A DNA stretch of 64,000 bases from NCBI RefSeq assembly GCF_003369915.1, contig NC_046673.1, forward strand, positions 16,600,001-16,664,000, given 5' to 3'. The notes under the pieces were generated by a model. It did not search any database. It was not told the DNA's origin and saw only the letters and a list, made by a program, of their open reading frames with translations. The DNA is from Drosophila miranda. Its lineage: Eukaryota > Arthropoda > Insecta > Diptera > Drosophilidae. Shown here in pieces: positions 1 to 12,191 of this stretch. Numbering within the stretch: the first letter of the stretch is position 1; each line of letters opens with the position of its first letter. A program made the translations under genes and the position numbers.

Positions 1-670
1 TATGCATGGGAGATCCCACTGCCAGTGTGTGTGTGCGAGAATGAGTCATAGAATGGCAGCGTCTGGGTGACATTTGGCATAGGACTCCATTCTAACGTTG
101 CCATTATGTCTGCGTGGCAATTTTTTTTTTTCTGCATCGCACAAAAGAGCCAAAAGGATAGGCAAACGTACGTATGCAACGGAAACAGGCAACGTACGTT
201 TGTGTGTGTGTATGTGTGTGCGGATGTCTGCGGATGACAAAATTAATTTGTATTTTGTATGCACATCAATTGCTAATAAGAATAGCTACAGGGAAGAGAC
301 GAGCCAAGAAGGCAAGCAAACAAAATTGGCAATAGCGCGTGAATCCTTTAACGCACATCCGTCCCTTCCAATAGCCCTGCTGCCCCGCTCCCCTGCTACC
401 ATCTTTGTATAGTATCTTTTTTTTTTTTTGGTTTTTTGCTCCCACTCTTGGTAAGGATGTTGGGCTTTTCACCCAGAAAGCGCATACGTACAACAAAAGC
501 TACTCATTAAACTGTTGTTCGTCTTTCATTTGGTCATTTGGCCCGGTTTATTGGTCAATTAAATGTGACCCATGCGGCAGGGCTGCTGCAGGCGAATCCA
601 TTTAAGAGCTGCAGAACCAATCTCGAGGTCAACGCCGTGCACTAAAAGTTACAGCGATGGCGGGGTGGAA

Positions 671-702
671 GGACTGAACTGGACTGGACTGGACTGGATT
701 GG
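671..702. repeat. (ACTGG)n pentanucleotide tract
   Basis: About five tandem copies of an ACTGG unit, with the last copies diverging. A simple microsatellite in noncoding DNA. Confidence 0.8.
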
Positions 703-1112
703 CAGTCATGGTCACGGCTCATGCCACTGTCAATCAGTCAGCCTAGCAGCCAGTCAGTCAGTCAATCAGTGGCACTGACAGGCCATAAAATTGGGCAGGT
801 CAATCAATTAGTGGACCACCGCCAGAACCTCGGCCAGAGCCGGTTGAAGCCCGAGTCCCGAGTCCCACCTTCGATGATCTTTACCGGGCATCATTATCGC
901 CTGTCGACGCCAGTCAGGACATGTCATGCAGCCCGGACTCCTGCTCCAGCTGTTGCCTCTGCTTCTCCTCCTCCTCGCCTTACGTGTCGCATTCTCCATT
1001 GTCCACTGTTCGACTTGCCACTCGCCCCAGTTGGCATGTAAATTTCACCAGGAGTCAGAGAGCCGAGCAGGAAACAATTATGCTGAGCCAATGAAGCAAA
1101 CTTGATCCGACC

Positions 1113-1150
1113 GGTTACAGGTTACAGGTTACAGGTCACAGGTTACAGGC
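1113..1150. repeat. (GGTTACA)n heptanucleotide tract
   Basis: Five tandem 7-bp units; the fourth carries a T-to-C change. A short minisatellite-like array in noncoding DNA. Confidence 0.8.
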
Positions 1151-4100
1151 GGCGCACCGTGTCACGAGTCATGTCACAGTCGTGACACGTCGGTGTCTCT
1201 TCCCGTTTCCCCCACAGCCGCCACCCATCCTTTGCCACCATCCTTACCCAAAGCTGCTCGCTCGGCGGTTGTCGAGCACTTTATAAAATAAATAAAATGA
1301 AAATTTGCTGCTTCCGGCAGAAGGACAGAGCTCTCTGTCCGCTCTCCTCATCGTACTCCTCCACCCACACTATAACGAATCCGTATCCGCCGCATCCGTG
1401 ACCATGTCCGTGTGTTATTTCTGCTTCTTGGTCTCTTTTCGGCTCCGCCTCCGTCTGCTTTTCTTCTCAACATAATTTTTAATGGGACGCAACGAGACGT
1501 AAGGCGAGAAAGCTGCATTGGCATTCTCGTACGGGTACTCATCCTCAGGCCCATCCGCAGCACCTTTCCGCCGCCCCTCCTCACATTCCACGCCAACTAA
1601 CTGTTAACGGCTTCTGGACTGGCGTGTGTGCGTGTGTGTCGTGTGTGTCGTGTCCTGGCTCTCTGGATGTGTGCGTGGAAATGCAAATGATGCTATCTGT
1701 GACCGTGCTCGTGCTTGTTCATCCTGCCTGTGTCCTGGTCCTGGTCCTGGCCTGCCTGCCTGCCAGCCAACATGCTTTTCTGCCTGAATCTTCAGCCATT
1801 CCTTCCATACCATCCCTCCAATTCCCGGGTCTGCTTGACATTCCGCAATCGTGCTCTCAGCTTACTTCGCAGAAAACTTTTCATTGCCGTTAAGAAATTG
1901 ATCAAGTGAAAAGGTGAAAATTGATTTTGCTACATGCGTTGTCTCCGCCTTCAGCTCCGGCCCCAGCCCCAGCTCCAGCTACAGCATCATCTCCGGCCTC
2001 AGCAACGACTTTGCCTCCACCTCCGGACCCAGCTCCAGACCCATTCCCTGTATTCCCATTCTTGCCGTATATGTGTCAATTGTTTATCAAACAGAGACAT
2101 ACGAGAGCCCGAGTGACTTTCACATGTACGCCTTGGTGACTTTTTACTGACTTACTTCGTTTAACTCTCCCACAGGAGAATGGGAATGTAGATGAGTCGC
2201 CTGTCGCTGAGTGACTGCCTGCCTGCCAGCCTGCCTGCCTGACTGGATGACTGGGTGACTGGCATATGGCGTGTCATTCGATTACGTTAATCAAATGATG
2301 CACAAACACAAGACCACTCCTGCAACCCCGCAAACCCCAACACCAACACCAACACCAACTCGTACCGACTTGAAATGCCTTCAATGGAATGCCTCACCTC
2401 CTTTTGTGTTTATACAATCGCACTCGGATAACATGTGGCAAGCTCTCACTTGACTTTATAATACGTATACGCCTGCGGGTGCAAATTCAAGACGTGTCGA
2501 ATATTATCTTGAGCACGCAGCAGGCGTCGCTTAAAGCCTCTCGGCAGGCTTCAACTTATTAGCTGGCACTGAATTTTATCCAATTCCGAATTCGAACTAA
2601 TGGAAATTTAGCATACAACAAGTTCAGACATGGCAAGCAACATTTTGACTCTAACTTAACAACAATCAAGGATTATCTTATGTCTTTATATTAGGAATAA
2701 TAATGTTTATCATTCGATAATTTGCAGAAGCTCGATAGCAACACCTCTTTCACTCTCACTTTCCTTTCTGACTATTAAATGTGCTGCCCCGAAATGTAGG
2801 CAACACTTTTTTGCCAAAACGTTCCGCCATTTCAAAGGGATGTTCAGATCAAGCGAAATAGTAATAATCGCGGCATAAACATTTATCAGACATTACGAAA
2901 ATGGTTCCGTCCCCTTGTCCATTCCATCTAATTGATGGCCTTCCCTCATTAGCAGGCAACACTTTGCCTGCTGCCTCATCAGAAGGGATGGCCCCAAAAT
3001 CAAGTGGAATAGGCATTAAATAGTTGGCATTTAGCATAAACATTGACCCGATATAGTTGATGGTATGGGTCATATATGGCGTATATTTATGAGGGCTGAA
3101 AACTGAAACAGCAAGGGTCCTGCCCTGTCCGCTTCAAAGCTTTGGACCCTTTGTTCCCCGCCATATCCATTATGATGATGATTATGGCCACCCAGCAGCT
3201 GCTGTGGGCAATATATGAAATGAAAATCTCGGCCCTCAACACTCGCCCGCCATTCGACCTCCCGCACTTGACTCACTTGCCACTTGCCGGAGAATTCATT
3301 GCGATGGCCCCCGCACACTGCCTTCCCTGCCTGCTCTTTGTTAAACGTTTTTTTATGGCCTGCCAAAATCATATTGAATACAAATGAAAGGATGTCCATG
3401 GTCGAGCGCAGCGGGTTGGCATACAGAGAGGGAGCGGCAGAGGCAGAGGCAGCGGCAGAGGGAGATTGGGTGTGTGGGGTGAGGAAGAGAGGTTGCGAGG
3501 GAGTTGAGCAATCAATTCCAATCCCCACATGCAGCTTTAAATGCAAAGTTCAACAACTGCAGATTGTAGCCGTAAATCTCGTGGCTTGTTGCTGCTTTTA
3601 CGGTTGCTTTTGCTTTTGTTTTTGCCGTTGCCGTTTCGGCTCCGGTTCTTACCTCGCCTGCAAATTGCAGGGTAAAACTTTGTCGTGTAATCATTTTAAG
3701 TTCACTTCCTTATTATTTTTGCACAGCACAACAAGTTGCAACAATTGCAGTTGCCTATGTCATTTTCCAAGTGCTTAGTGGCCTCGGCCTCGGCCTCAGC
3801 CTCAGCTTCAGCTTCAGATGCAGCTCCAGCCCTGCTTCGACTTGATTCCTGTCCTTGTTCTAGCCGCCTCTCAGTGGGTAATTGTTGTTGGCGCTGCCTT
3901 GCTATTTCTGTTGCTGTTGCAGATACTTTTAAGTTTTGTGTACAACTTTTATGACACTTTGTCGTATTGTTTTTTGTTTAGTTTTTGCTGTACTTTGCGG
4001 CGAACGTGTCATATTCAGTTATGTATTTATTCCTTGCCCAGTTTCTTTCTTCATTCTGCATCAGCATCAGCTTCAGCTTCAGCCTCTGCTTCATCTTCTG

Positions 4101-4202
4101 CTGCATCTTATGCTTCAGCCTCAGCTTTGAGTTTCCGCTTTCAGATTTGCTGTTCTCAAAACTATTCCCTACAGATTGAAGGGTTGAGGAAGAGGCAATG
4201 GA

Positions 4203-4262
4203 AATGGGTATGGGTATGGGTATGGGTATGGCTATGGGATTGGGGTTGGGTTTGGGGGTGGT
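4203..4262. repeat. (GGGTAT)n G-rich tract
   Basis: Tandem GGGTAT units degrade into GGGATT/GGGGTT and then a G-rich tail. The run of G3 blocks on the plus strand could support G-quadruplex formation. No coding role is apparent. Confidence 0.75.
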
Positions 4263-7027
4263 GGGTAACTGTCAGGAAAACGCTTTGAGCACGATTCAAT
4301 TTTTTCCGCAGAACGGGTTGAAGCAACTCGGATCACAGCGCAGCGGGAACTCAGACTTGGAAACTGTTTGCCATTGATATCGGTTAGAATCGGTTCTGAG
4401 AAGTGCAGTACTTTGAAGTATTGAAAATTGATTTTTTTCTCTCGTTGTTACGATTGGAACAGCAGATTTCGGATGAAGAGATTTAACCAGCAGAGATGGG
4501 AAAAGTGGGGTCAGGTATAGCCCTAAACTTAGACCAACTGAAATATAGTCTTAGCTAATATTGTGATTATTTTTCCAGCTCTCCAGCTCCCAGCACAAGA
4601 AGTCGATTGAAGACCCACTTTACCTTTGGTAAAAACCCACTCGAATACAAGCATATTTCCTTTTTTTTATTCCTGTCCTGTGTGTAAAAATGGTGCATAT
4701 AAAGGGAGCCTCCAGTCCATTCAGCTAACGTCACTTTTGCCAGACAAATTTAGCAAATATGCACTCAAATGGATACATTACTCACACGTGGCCAGATTGG
4801 GAAGTTTTTTGTTCAATTGAAAATAGTAAAATACAATTCTTTTGAATGAAACCTAAACATGTGAATGCATTTTAAGTGATATACGAGTGTTTACCATGAA
4901 CAGTTGTTGGATTATTTTGAGTAAGTCTCCATATACATATGTGTATAAAAATTAACCTTAGTGAATGATTGAAAATCTTTTACTTATGTGTGAAATTCCA
5001 ACATATAAATACCAAAAAAATTCCGTAATGAATGCACGTCTGTATTCCCTTCCCCCCTAAATTTTCTTTTCCCTCTCAAGCCGTGTTCGGGGGAAATTCA
5101 CTTAGTAAAAGTGATTACAAGGCATAGATTCCATCAACGAAAAGCCAACCCAGTGCCTAGCGACTATAAATACTTGATCTCTTTGGGTCATAGTTTTGGT
5201 TCGAGGGCAACAAAATGACTTCGTGTTGGCATTCAGGCCAGTCCCCAAGCCCATACCATCTCCTAAGACCGGCACCCCGCCATTCACTGGCAAATCAGTG
5301 CCACCCCTGGATTTTGGCAATGCGATAAGGAGGTCGTTGGAGTCAGCTCCTCAATGCTGCCAACTCCTGACTCCTGACTCCTGACTCCCGACTCTCGACT
5401 GTAAGTGCTCGAAAGTCAATTTTGAATTTAAAATACACCACGTAACGCAATATGTTGATCTTTTGAATACGAATGCGGCATCCGCGTTGCCCCCAAAAAT
5501 GGCAGCACCATCACAAAGACCCAGGCAGAGAGGCAGACATACACACATCCACATCTATAACAAATTTAAATAAACTTTACTAATAAAATGTCGTTTACAA
5601 GTGGCAAGTGTCGACGCTGGCTGACTCTCTGACAGACTCCCTGACGGACGCAGGGACGGATAGAAGGAGGAACGGATTGACGGAGTGACTGAGTGACGGA
5701 CTGACTAGGTGGATGCATGAGTTGATGCCAACAACGTATTAATTTTGTGTATCAAAATAAACTTATTCTTCTGGCATCCTGCCCGACTCCTTTCCCCCAA
5801 AAAGAACCAGCATCAGAGACAAACAATGTAAAGAAGCTCCAGCAGTATGGGGAGCACAGAGCAGTAACAGGAGCGGGAGCAGGGGCCCAGATCTGGCTGG
5901 GGTTACAGTTACAGTTGTAGACTACGACTGGAGATGGAACTACGGCACGGGCCACACGGACAGGGGCTACAGCTACAGCATGTATAAATATCTACATCAC
6001 GTTCCAGGGCCGGAATGCCAATGTAAATATTTTCAAACTTTGATGAAATAATCAAGGTAAACAGTAAATGTCGTCGTTGTCGTCGTCTGCTTCTCCAGCT
6101 TCAATCTCAGTCCCAGGCCCCAGCCCATGCCCATACCCATACCCAGGCCCAGGCCCACTCCAAGGCCCAGTTCCGGCTCCAGCTCTTCGTGCTCCTACTA
6201 TGTTGTATACCATATACCCTTGAATATGGCATTACGACTTCCAAAAGCAGAAAGCATTATTATTTACACCCATTATCAGCATCAACATTGGAGTCCTAGA
6301 GTTAAAAATCAATCATTTGAGAGAGGATGACTTAGGGCTAAAGAATCCAGCCTGCATATGAAGGGGCAAAAGTGTGGAAGGTATGAACAAATTATAATTA
6401 TTGGAAGTTAATTGTTTTAAATTAATTATATATTCAATAATATTACCTTTTCTATAAATATATGGTGATTATTGAATTATTATGATTTGTTCTTAATACA
6501 TTTTGTATTAAATTTCAATATTTGCATCATTTGATATATTTAAATCAGCAAAACTATTTGATCACAATTACCATAATACTTTACGTCATGTAAATATCCA
6601 GAAGGGTATATAAAATCGGTCTGGAAGAGTATCTTAGTCTTCTGCCCCAGAAGTTATCCGTCCTGTGCTGTTTTATTGGAGGCAAGACTGCATTTGGGGG
6701 AAAAAGAGATGGAGCTGGAGCGGTAACGGAGTGACAGTGGCAACGTCTGCGGCTCGTGTGGATTTCTGTGTTGCAGGATGCTCGTTTTAGGCTCCTCCCA
6801 TCCCTGCTCTACCGCCTTCTGGATTTGTTTGTCCAGTCCGCCGGCCATATACCGACCCTCTACCCCACTGCCACTCTCCTTCTGACCATTCTGTTTGTTT
6901 GGCAGACATAAATGTTTAACTGCCAAACCAGACCCGCAAGGGAGAGGTGTGGTGAGTGGTGGAGGGCTGACCACAGGATGGACAACTGCTGATGCAAAGA
7001 AAGTCACAGGCAGCCGCCAGTCGGGCT

Positions 7028-7068
7028 TGGGTTCGGTTTCGGTTTCGGGTTCGGGTTCGGGTTCGGGT
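7028..7068. repeat. (GGTTTC/GGGTTC)n hexanucleotide tract
   Basis: About six tandem hexamers drift from GGTTTC to GGGTTC along the array, which suggests slippage after a point change. Noncoding. Confidence 0.75.
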
Positions 7069-9253
7069 CTCCCTGTACAGATCTGTGCTCTGATCTCTTT
7101 AAGTGGTTCCGCTACCGCTACCCTTAAAGTCAATGTCTGACCCGAAGTCTGACCAGACCAAGCCAGACCAGACCAGACCGGAGCCAGCCACATCATCAAT
7201 CACGTGACAGACTTGGGGCCTTGGCACGGGGATTGGCCAGGGCCGGCGATAATAACGACCTCCACTCCCGACCCAGTCAGGGGCCCTGTCGAACCACATC
7301 GAACTCTGAACTGTTGTTTAGTCAAGCATAAGATCGTCAGGGGATAACCCTTAAATTTTCTGAACAGGGTGACCCCCGCCGCCACTCGGCAAAAGCACGG
7401 CTGCCCGGCGCTGCTCTGGTGCTGGCGATTGTCACTTTGGCGCCTGCTTCTTGCACCTCCCATGTTTCCACTCCCAAACTCTGCTATCCAGTTTCCACCT
7501 TCCAGCGATTGGTTTGGCCTGGACTAAACGCTCGCTCGCTAACCACCTCTAGCACCTATGCACTCTGCCCGCCCCCGCCCCCGCAGCCGCCTGGGCCCCG
7601 GCCCGCCCTCGCCCACCACTGTGCTCTGCACAGGCGAATGCACAGAGATAAACCACCATAAATCTGTTGCCATCATTTTAAAGCGATTACTACAAATGGA
7701 TGTGCACACGGCGACTGCAGGCGGGAGAGCTAGGGGTATAGGTAGAGGTGGAGGTGGAGGTGGTATGCGGCATGCGGCATGCGGCAGAGGAGTCGCGGCG
7801 ACGGCGATTGCGATGACAACGGGTGTGTGAGGCGGTGGGTGGTTTCGAGGTAAAAGCCAACGTAAGTAAGAGTATATAAAAAGCGTGTGAAAATAGAGGC
7901 AGACAGATGCCGTGGCAGCAGCAGCAGCAGTGGCAGGGGCAGGCAGAACGTATGAATAGCAAACCAGAAGGAGTGGCCAGGGGCAGGACCGGAAACAAGT
8001 TGCATTTAAGCAAGGTGAAGCATTCCCAGATAGATAGAGAGAGAGAGAGTTGCATATATATTTTATATTTATGTTTGAAATCCAAAAAGAGAGAGCCCAG
8101 CAGATTCCTCCCACCCTACTTAAATACACCTTGTCCAGGGGACAGAGGAACGTTTGAGTGTGAGTGTAAGTGTAAGTGGGGGAGCAGCATGTGGGTCTGG
8201 GTCTGGGTCTGACTGTGGGATGTGGGAATATTGGGTGTAACGAGAGGACAAAACCATCCGGCAAACTGTGTGAAGCAACAGCCACAGCGAAAGAGACGCA
8301 AATATGAAAGAAAAGCTAGTTTTGGGCGTCGAGGGCTTGACACTCTTTAAAATATGTCACGTATCACGTACGTATACGTTATATCCGGTGTAATTTTACG
8401 ATGCAGTGCATATATGTAGAGATCGTTCCCATCGGGTGGTTCGGTGCAATGGTTCAATAAGATGGGGATTAGCCAGCGTACAAAGAGATCGACATGTGTA
8501 GATAGTGCAAGTTCTGAGCACCCTAACCTATCCAATAGTACCCTCAACCGATACTCTGTCTTTCCCATCGATACTCTGGTGCGATAAAAGCGGGCTATTG
8601 CTGAACAGCGAACTCTCTCTCGATCGACATGTATAGACGTGCAATAAGGAATAAAGTTATTTAAGAGAAATTAAATCGACGCCACAATAGAAGTCAATGT
8701 TGAAGCTTATTATGAATGCAGGTATGTACTGAAAACTCTTTCTTCTCGGCGTTACAAACATTCAATCAAAAACTCAATACTGTCTGCCAGGGTATCAAAC
8801 GGATTTAAAGAAAAGAAAAGAAACGGAAAAAGAAATAACAGCAACAACAGCGGCAGAATAACGAAAACAAAAACAATGACAGAATTAAAAAAAACCCCGC
8901 AGCAAAACAGAAAAGAAAACGAAGAGAGCGCAAAATTCACGAAGTGGGGGGCGTACGGCAGCAGCAAAACAGCAAAGAAAAAAAACAGCGTACGAGTAAA
9001 TTGCTCTGGCGAGCATCATGCGCCAAATGTGGAGCATCCCGATTGCGGTACGTTGCGCTAACAGGGTGCTGCTCACCGGGCGAAAATCCAGCAGCGGACA
9101 AGTAAAGTATAAGAACAATTAATTTAAACGGCACGACACGATCTCGGGTGATTTCTGCTGCGATTGTCCCGTTACGACTGTCCGCTGTTCCCCTTCTTCT
9201 CTGCTGGGCTGTCGTTCTGCTGTTGCTGTTGCTGTTGCTGTCTCGCTCTGCTG

Positions 9254-9411
9254 TTATTGCTGTTGCCGTGTCACTCTGCTGTTAGTGCTGTTGCTGTCTC
9301 GCTCTGCTGTTAGTGCTGTTGCTGTCTCGCTCTGCTGTTATTGCTGTTGCCGTGTCGCTCTGCTGTTAGTGCTGTTGCTGTCTCGCTCTGCTGTTAGTGC
9401 TGTTGCTGCCG
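9254..9411. repeat. 28-bp minisatellite with A-B-B higher-order pattern
   Basis: Six consecutive 28-bp monomers of two types. Type A begins TTATTGCTG and contains GCCGTGTC; type B begins TTAGTGCTG and contains GCTGTCTCG. The order is A B B A B B, with the last copy truncated, so an 84-bp trimer is repeated twice. The array sits in CTG-rich DNA without a convincing gene. Confidence 0.85.
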
Positions 9412-12166
9412 TTCATTTTGCTCTGCCGTTGCCCGTCGCTAACCGCTGCTCCTTCAAAGGGCCAGCTGGCCCTCTCCTACTTACAGACACATATACACAT
9501 GTGGAAAGATTTCTCTTATTCATATTCAGATCGAGATTGTTTAATGGAAGAACTTCGGGTCGTGGAATATCTTGACCGCGTACTTGTTGCGCATCGTGTT
9601 GATGATGGATGGCCCGTGGCTTGCCTTGGACTCAGGCATCCAGAACCAGCCCCAACTTCTACCTGGAATCTTGTGTAGTGTACGGGAGACGATGTCCAGA
9701 ACTAGCCACATGGCTGTAAGGTGACAAGGTGGCTATGACGAATACTAATACCCTGTAGTCTGTAGGGCAGGGACCTCCAATAGAAGCAGGGCAAGAAGCA
9801 TATATCCTTTTTTCTCTCATATATCATTGCATATAGATTATATAGAATAAAAGAATTCAACTATTCCATCATCAAAAGCACAAAAATCTTGTGACATGAC
9901 AGGGTATTGTCCAGTTATGTGACGCACCTTTCTGGACAGCGATGGACAAAGTCTCAAATTGTGTTAATAAAATAAGGAGCTTAACTGTGAGGCTTCAACT
10001 TTCACATTGCTCGCTTGTTAGTTGCAACATCAGCCAGCGGCATGCGGCATGCGGCATGCGGCACCCTGTACGGGGCCTAGACTCACTTTGCGTTTGCGGT
10101 GTCAATTGATGTGTGGGGCCCGTGCACAAATGAAATTTAATGAGCCAATTTAAAGCTGCGCCATATTTATAAACTGTATCTGAAATGCAATTAATTGCCA
10201 ACTTCAACTGCAGTTGCAGTGGCAGTGGCAGTGTCAGTGGCAGATAGAGCGAGAGTCAACGGATGGGAAAGAGGAGAACGATATGTACTGCATGTACATA
10301 TGTGAATGGGAATGGATGTGCAGATGGCTGTGCTCCTCATTTGGGAGAGTGTGATTCCCCAATTATCGCTCAAATCTCTGGCTAATTGTTGGGGATTACC
10401 AAAACTAAGTGTGTGGGGGGGAAGAAACACAGAGTGAGTGGGAGACAGACAGGCAGGCACTTGGGGCATGGGGGAATTATCGCTTAAAACTAAATGAAAC
10501 GAAATGGAATTGGCATAGAAATGATGAAAATGTACTTCAAATCCGCCAAAAACCAGAAGCAGCAACAGAGCTAAGAGAAGAAACACCAAATCCGACCCCC
10601 GACGCCAACGCCGACCCCAACGCCGACCCCAACCCCGAGCTAAGCTGAGCTGATGATGATGATGGAAACTCTGCGGGACGCGCTGCGCTTTTGCTTTTGC
10701 TTCTGCTTCAAAATTGATTCAATGCAACAAAGTGTGGTAAAGTGTGCGGTCAGAAGAAGGTTGCGCCAGGTGGCCCAGTTCCCAAAAGGAGTCGGCTCCC
10801 GCTACCACTTGCTTATCACTGGCACTGGCAGTGGCACTAGCACTGAGACTCTTCCCACTTCCCCTTTCTGTCTTTGAGAATGGCAGCCACTCCTCCGTCC
10901 ATGTCCGGGTCCGTGTCCGTGTCCTGGCAGTGCTTATGTTTGCATTCCTTTTTGGCATTTTTGCACTTGAATAACTTTGAAATATGGGATTAAATCGTCT
11001 CTTATGGGATTTTCTCGATTACAGCTATCATGGCGAACGAGGCACGAGGGCGCTGTGGCAGGGAAGTGGGAGCAATTCGCGAGGGTCGCCACTGAACCTG
11101 AACCCGACTGCTCGGGAGATGGTGCCGGCCCCTTTAGGGTCGTCTCGCAAGTGTTGGGAATCTCGCCAAGCGTGTGGCCAGTGGCCAGTCACGTCTCTAG
11201 ACTCACAATGAACCGGAATTGTGGAATTGGAGCTAGGGCTAAAAGGGGCAGAGCAGAGCAAAGCGGAGCAGAAGAAGCATCAGCAGAAGCGCATCCCCAG
11301 ACTGGACTTGACCAAAGCTAAGCAGTAAAACAAAGCGTCCAGCAAAAGCTTACCACTCACTCACACAGATATACACCCATACATCCATCCATACAAGCAC
11401 ATGAAGTGCGGGCAGCAGCTGCGGACTTTTCACTTGAACGCGTCGCCGTCGTCGTCGTCGTTGTTGCTGCCGCTGCTGCTGCTGCCGCTAAGCTGCAACT
11501 TTCATTGCTGCCATAGAGATGGAGATGGTGATGGAGATGGAGGGCAATGGCCAGCTCGCTGGCTGCCTGTCAGGAGGTGTCATGAGCGGGGTAGAGCGGA
11601 CTGCCGAAAAAAAGGGCCAACACAAACGTGAAAAAAAAAGAATCTGCTAACAAACAAATCGTGCAACATATTCAAAGAGACAGCTAAGGACGAAACAACT
11701 TTAAACCCGAATGGACAAAGATATTCAGGCGGTGTGGTTGAAAGGTCGATAAGGGGAAGGGAGCTAGAAGGTGCAGGCGAAAAGGTAAAAGAAAGGTAGC
11801 AGCACGCACCTAGGATGCCAGGAAATTCATCCTTTAGTAGATAGAAAGGAAGGAAGGGATGGAAGGAATATCATTTCTTATTGAAAGTGGAACAGATCGC
11901 CAAGATTAATTATAAACCATAGTGAGGCAAAGCGGTAATTTCCAGCTTCAAATGACATCACATCCTTAAATGAAAGCAGTCCCATTTGCGGTTCGAAATC
12001 TGGCCATTTATGGGTATTCCTGACATCAAGCTTTTGCTCTTCTGTTTTGACACAGTTGTTACTAGATTTCTGATGGTATTCAGTACTACTGTAGTAGTCA
12101 TAGAAGGGTTCCTTAGTTCCTAAAGTTCCATTTCTTAATTAAGTTGGTCACAAAAAAAGGATAACA

Positions 12167-12191
12167 CTCTCTCTCTCTCTCTCTCTCTCTC
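12167..12191. repeat. (CT)n tract
   Basis: An uninterrupted CT dinucleotide run (GA on the minus strand). A second, interrupted CT run lies near 12343-12370. Such tracts are known binding sites for GAGA factor and CLAMP in Drosophila; whether these are bound is not visible from sequence. Confidence 0.85.

Noticed and set aside
7539-8285. A 248-codon minus-strand open frame
   Set aside because: Pro/His/Thr-rich translation of CT- and CA-type repeats, with no domain, no splice context and equally long antisense frames.
7763-10067. GCGGCAT repeats at 7763-7790 and 10037-10063 as paired functional sites
   Set aside because: Both are short slippage arrays of the same 7-mer; nothing else is shared around them.
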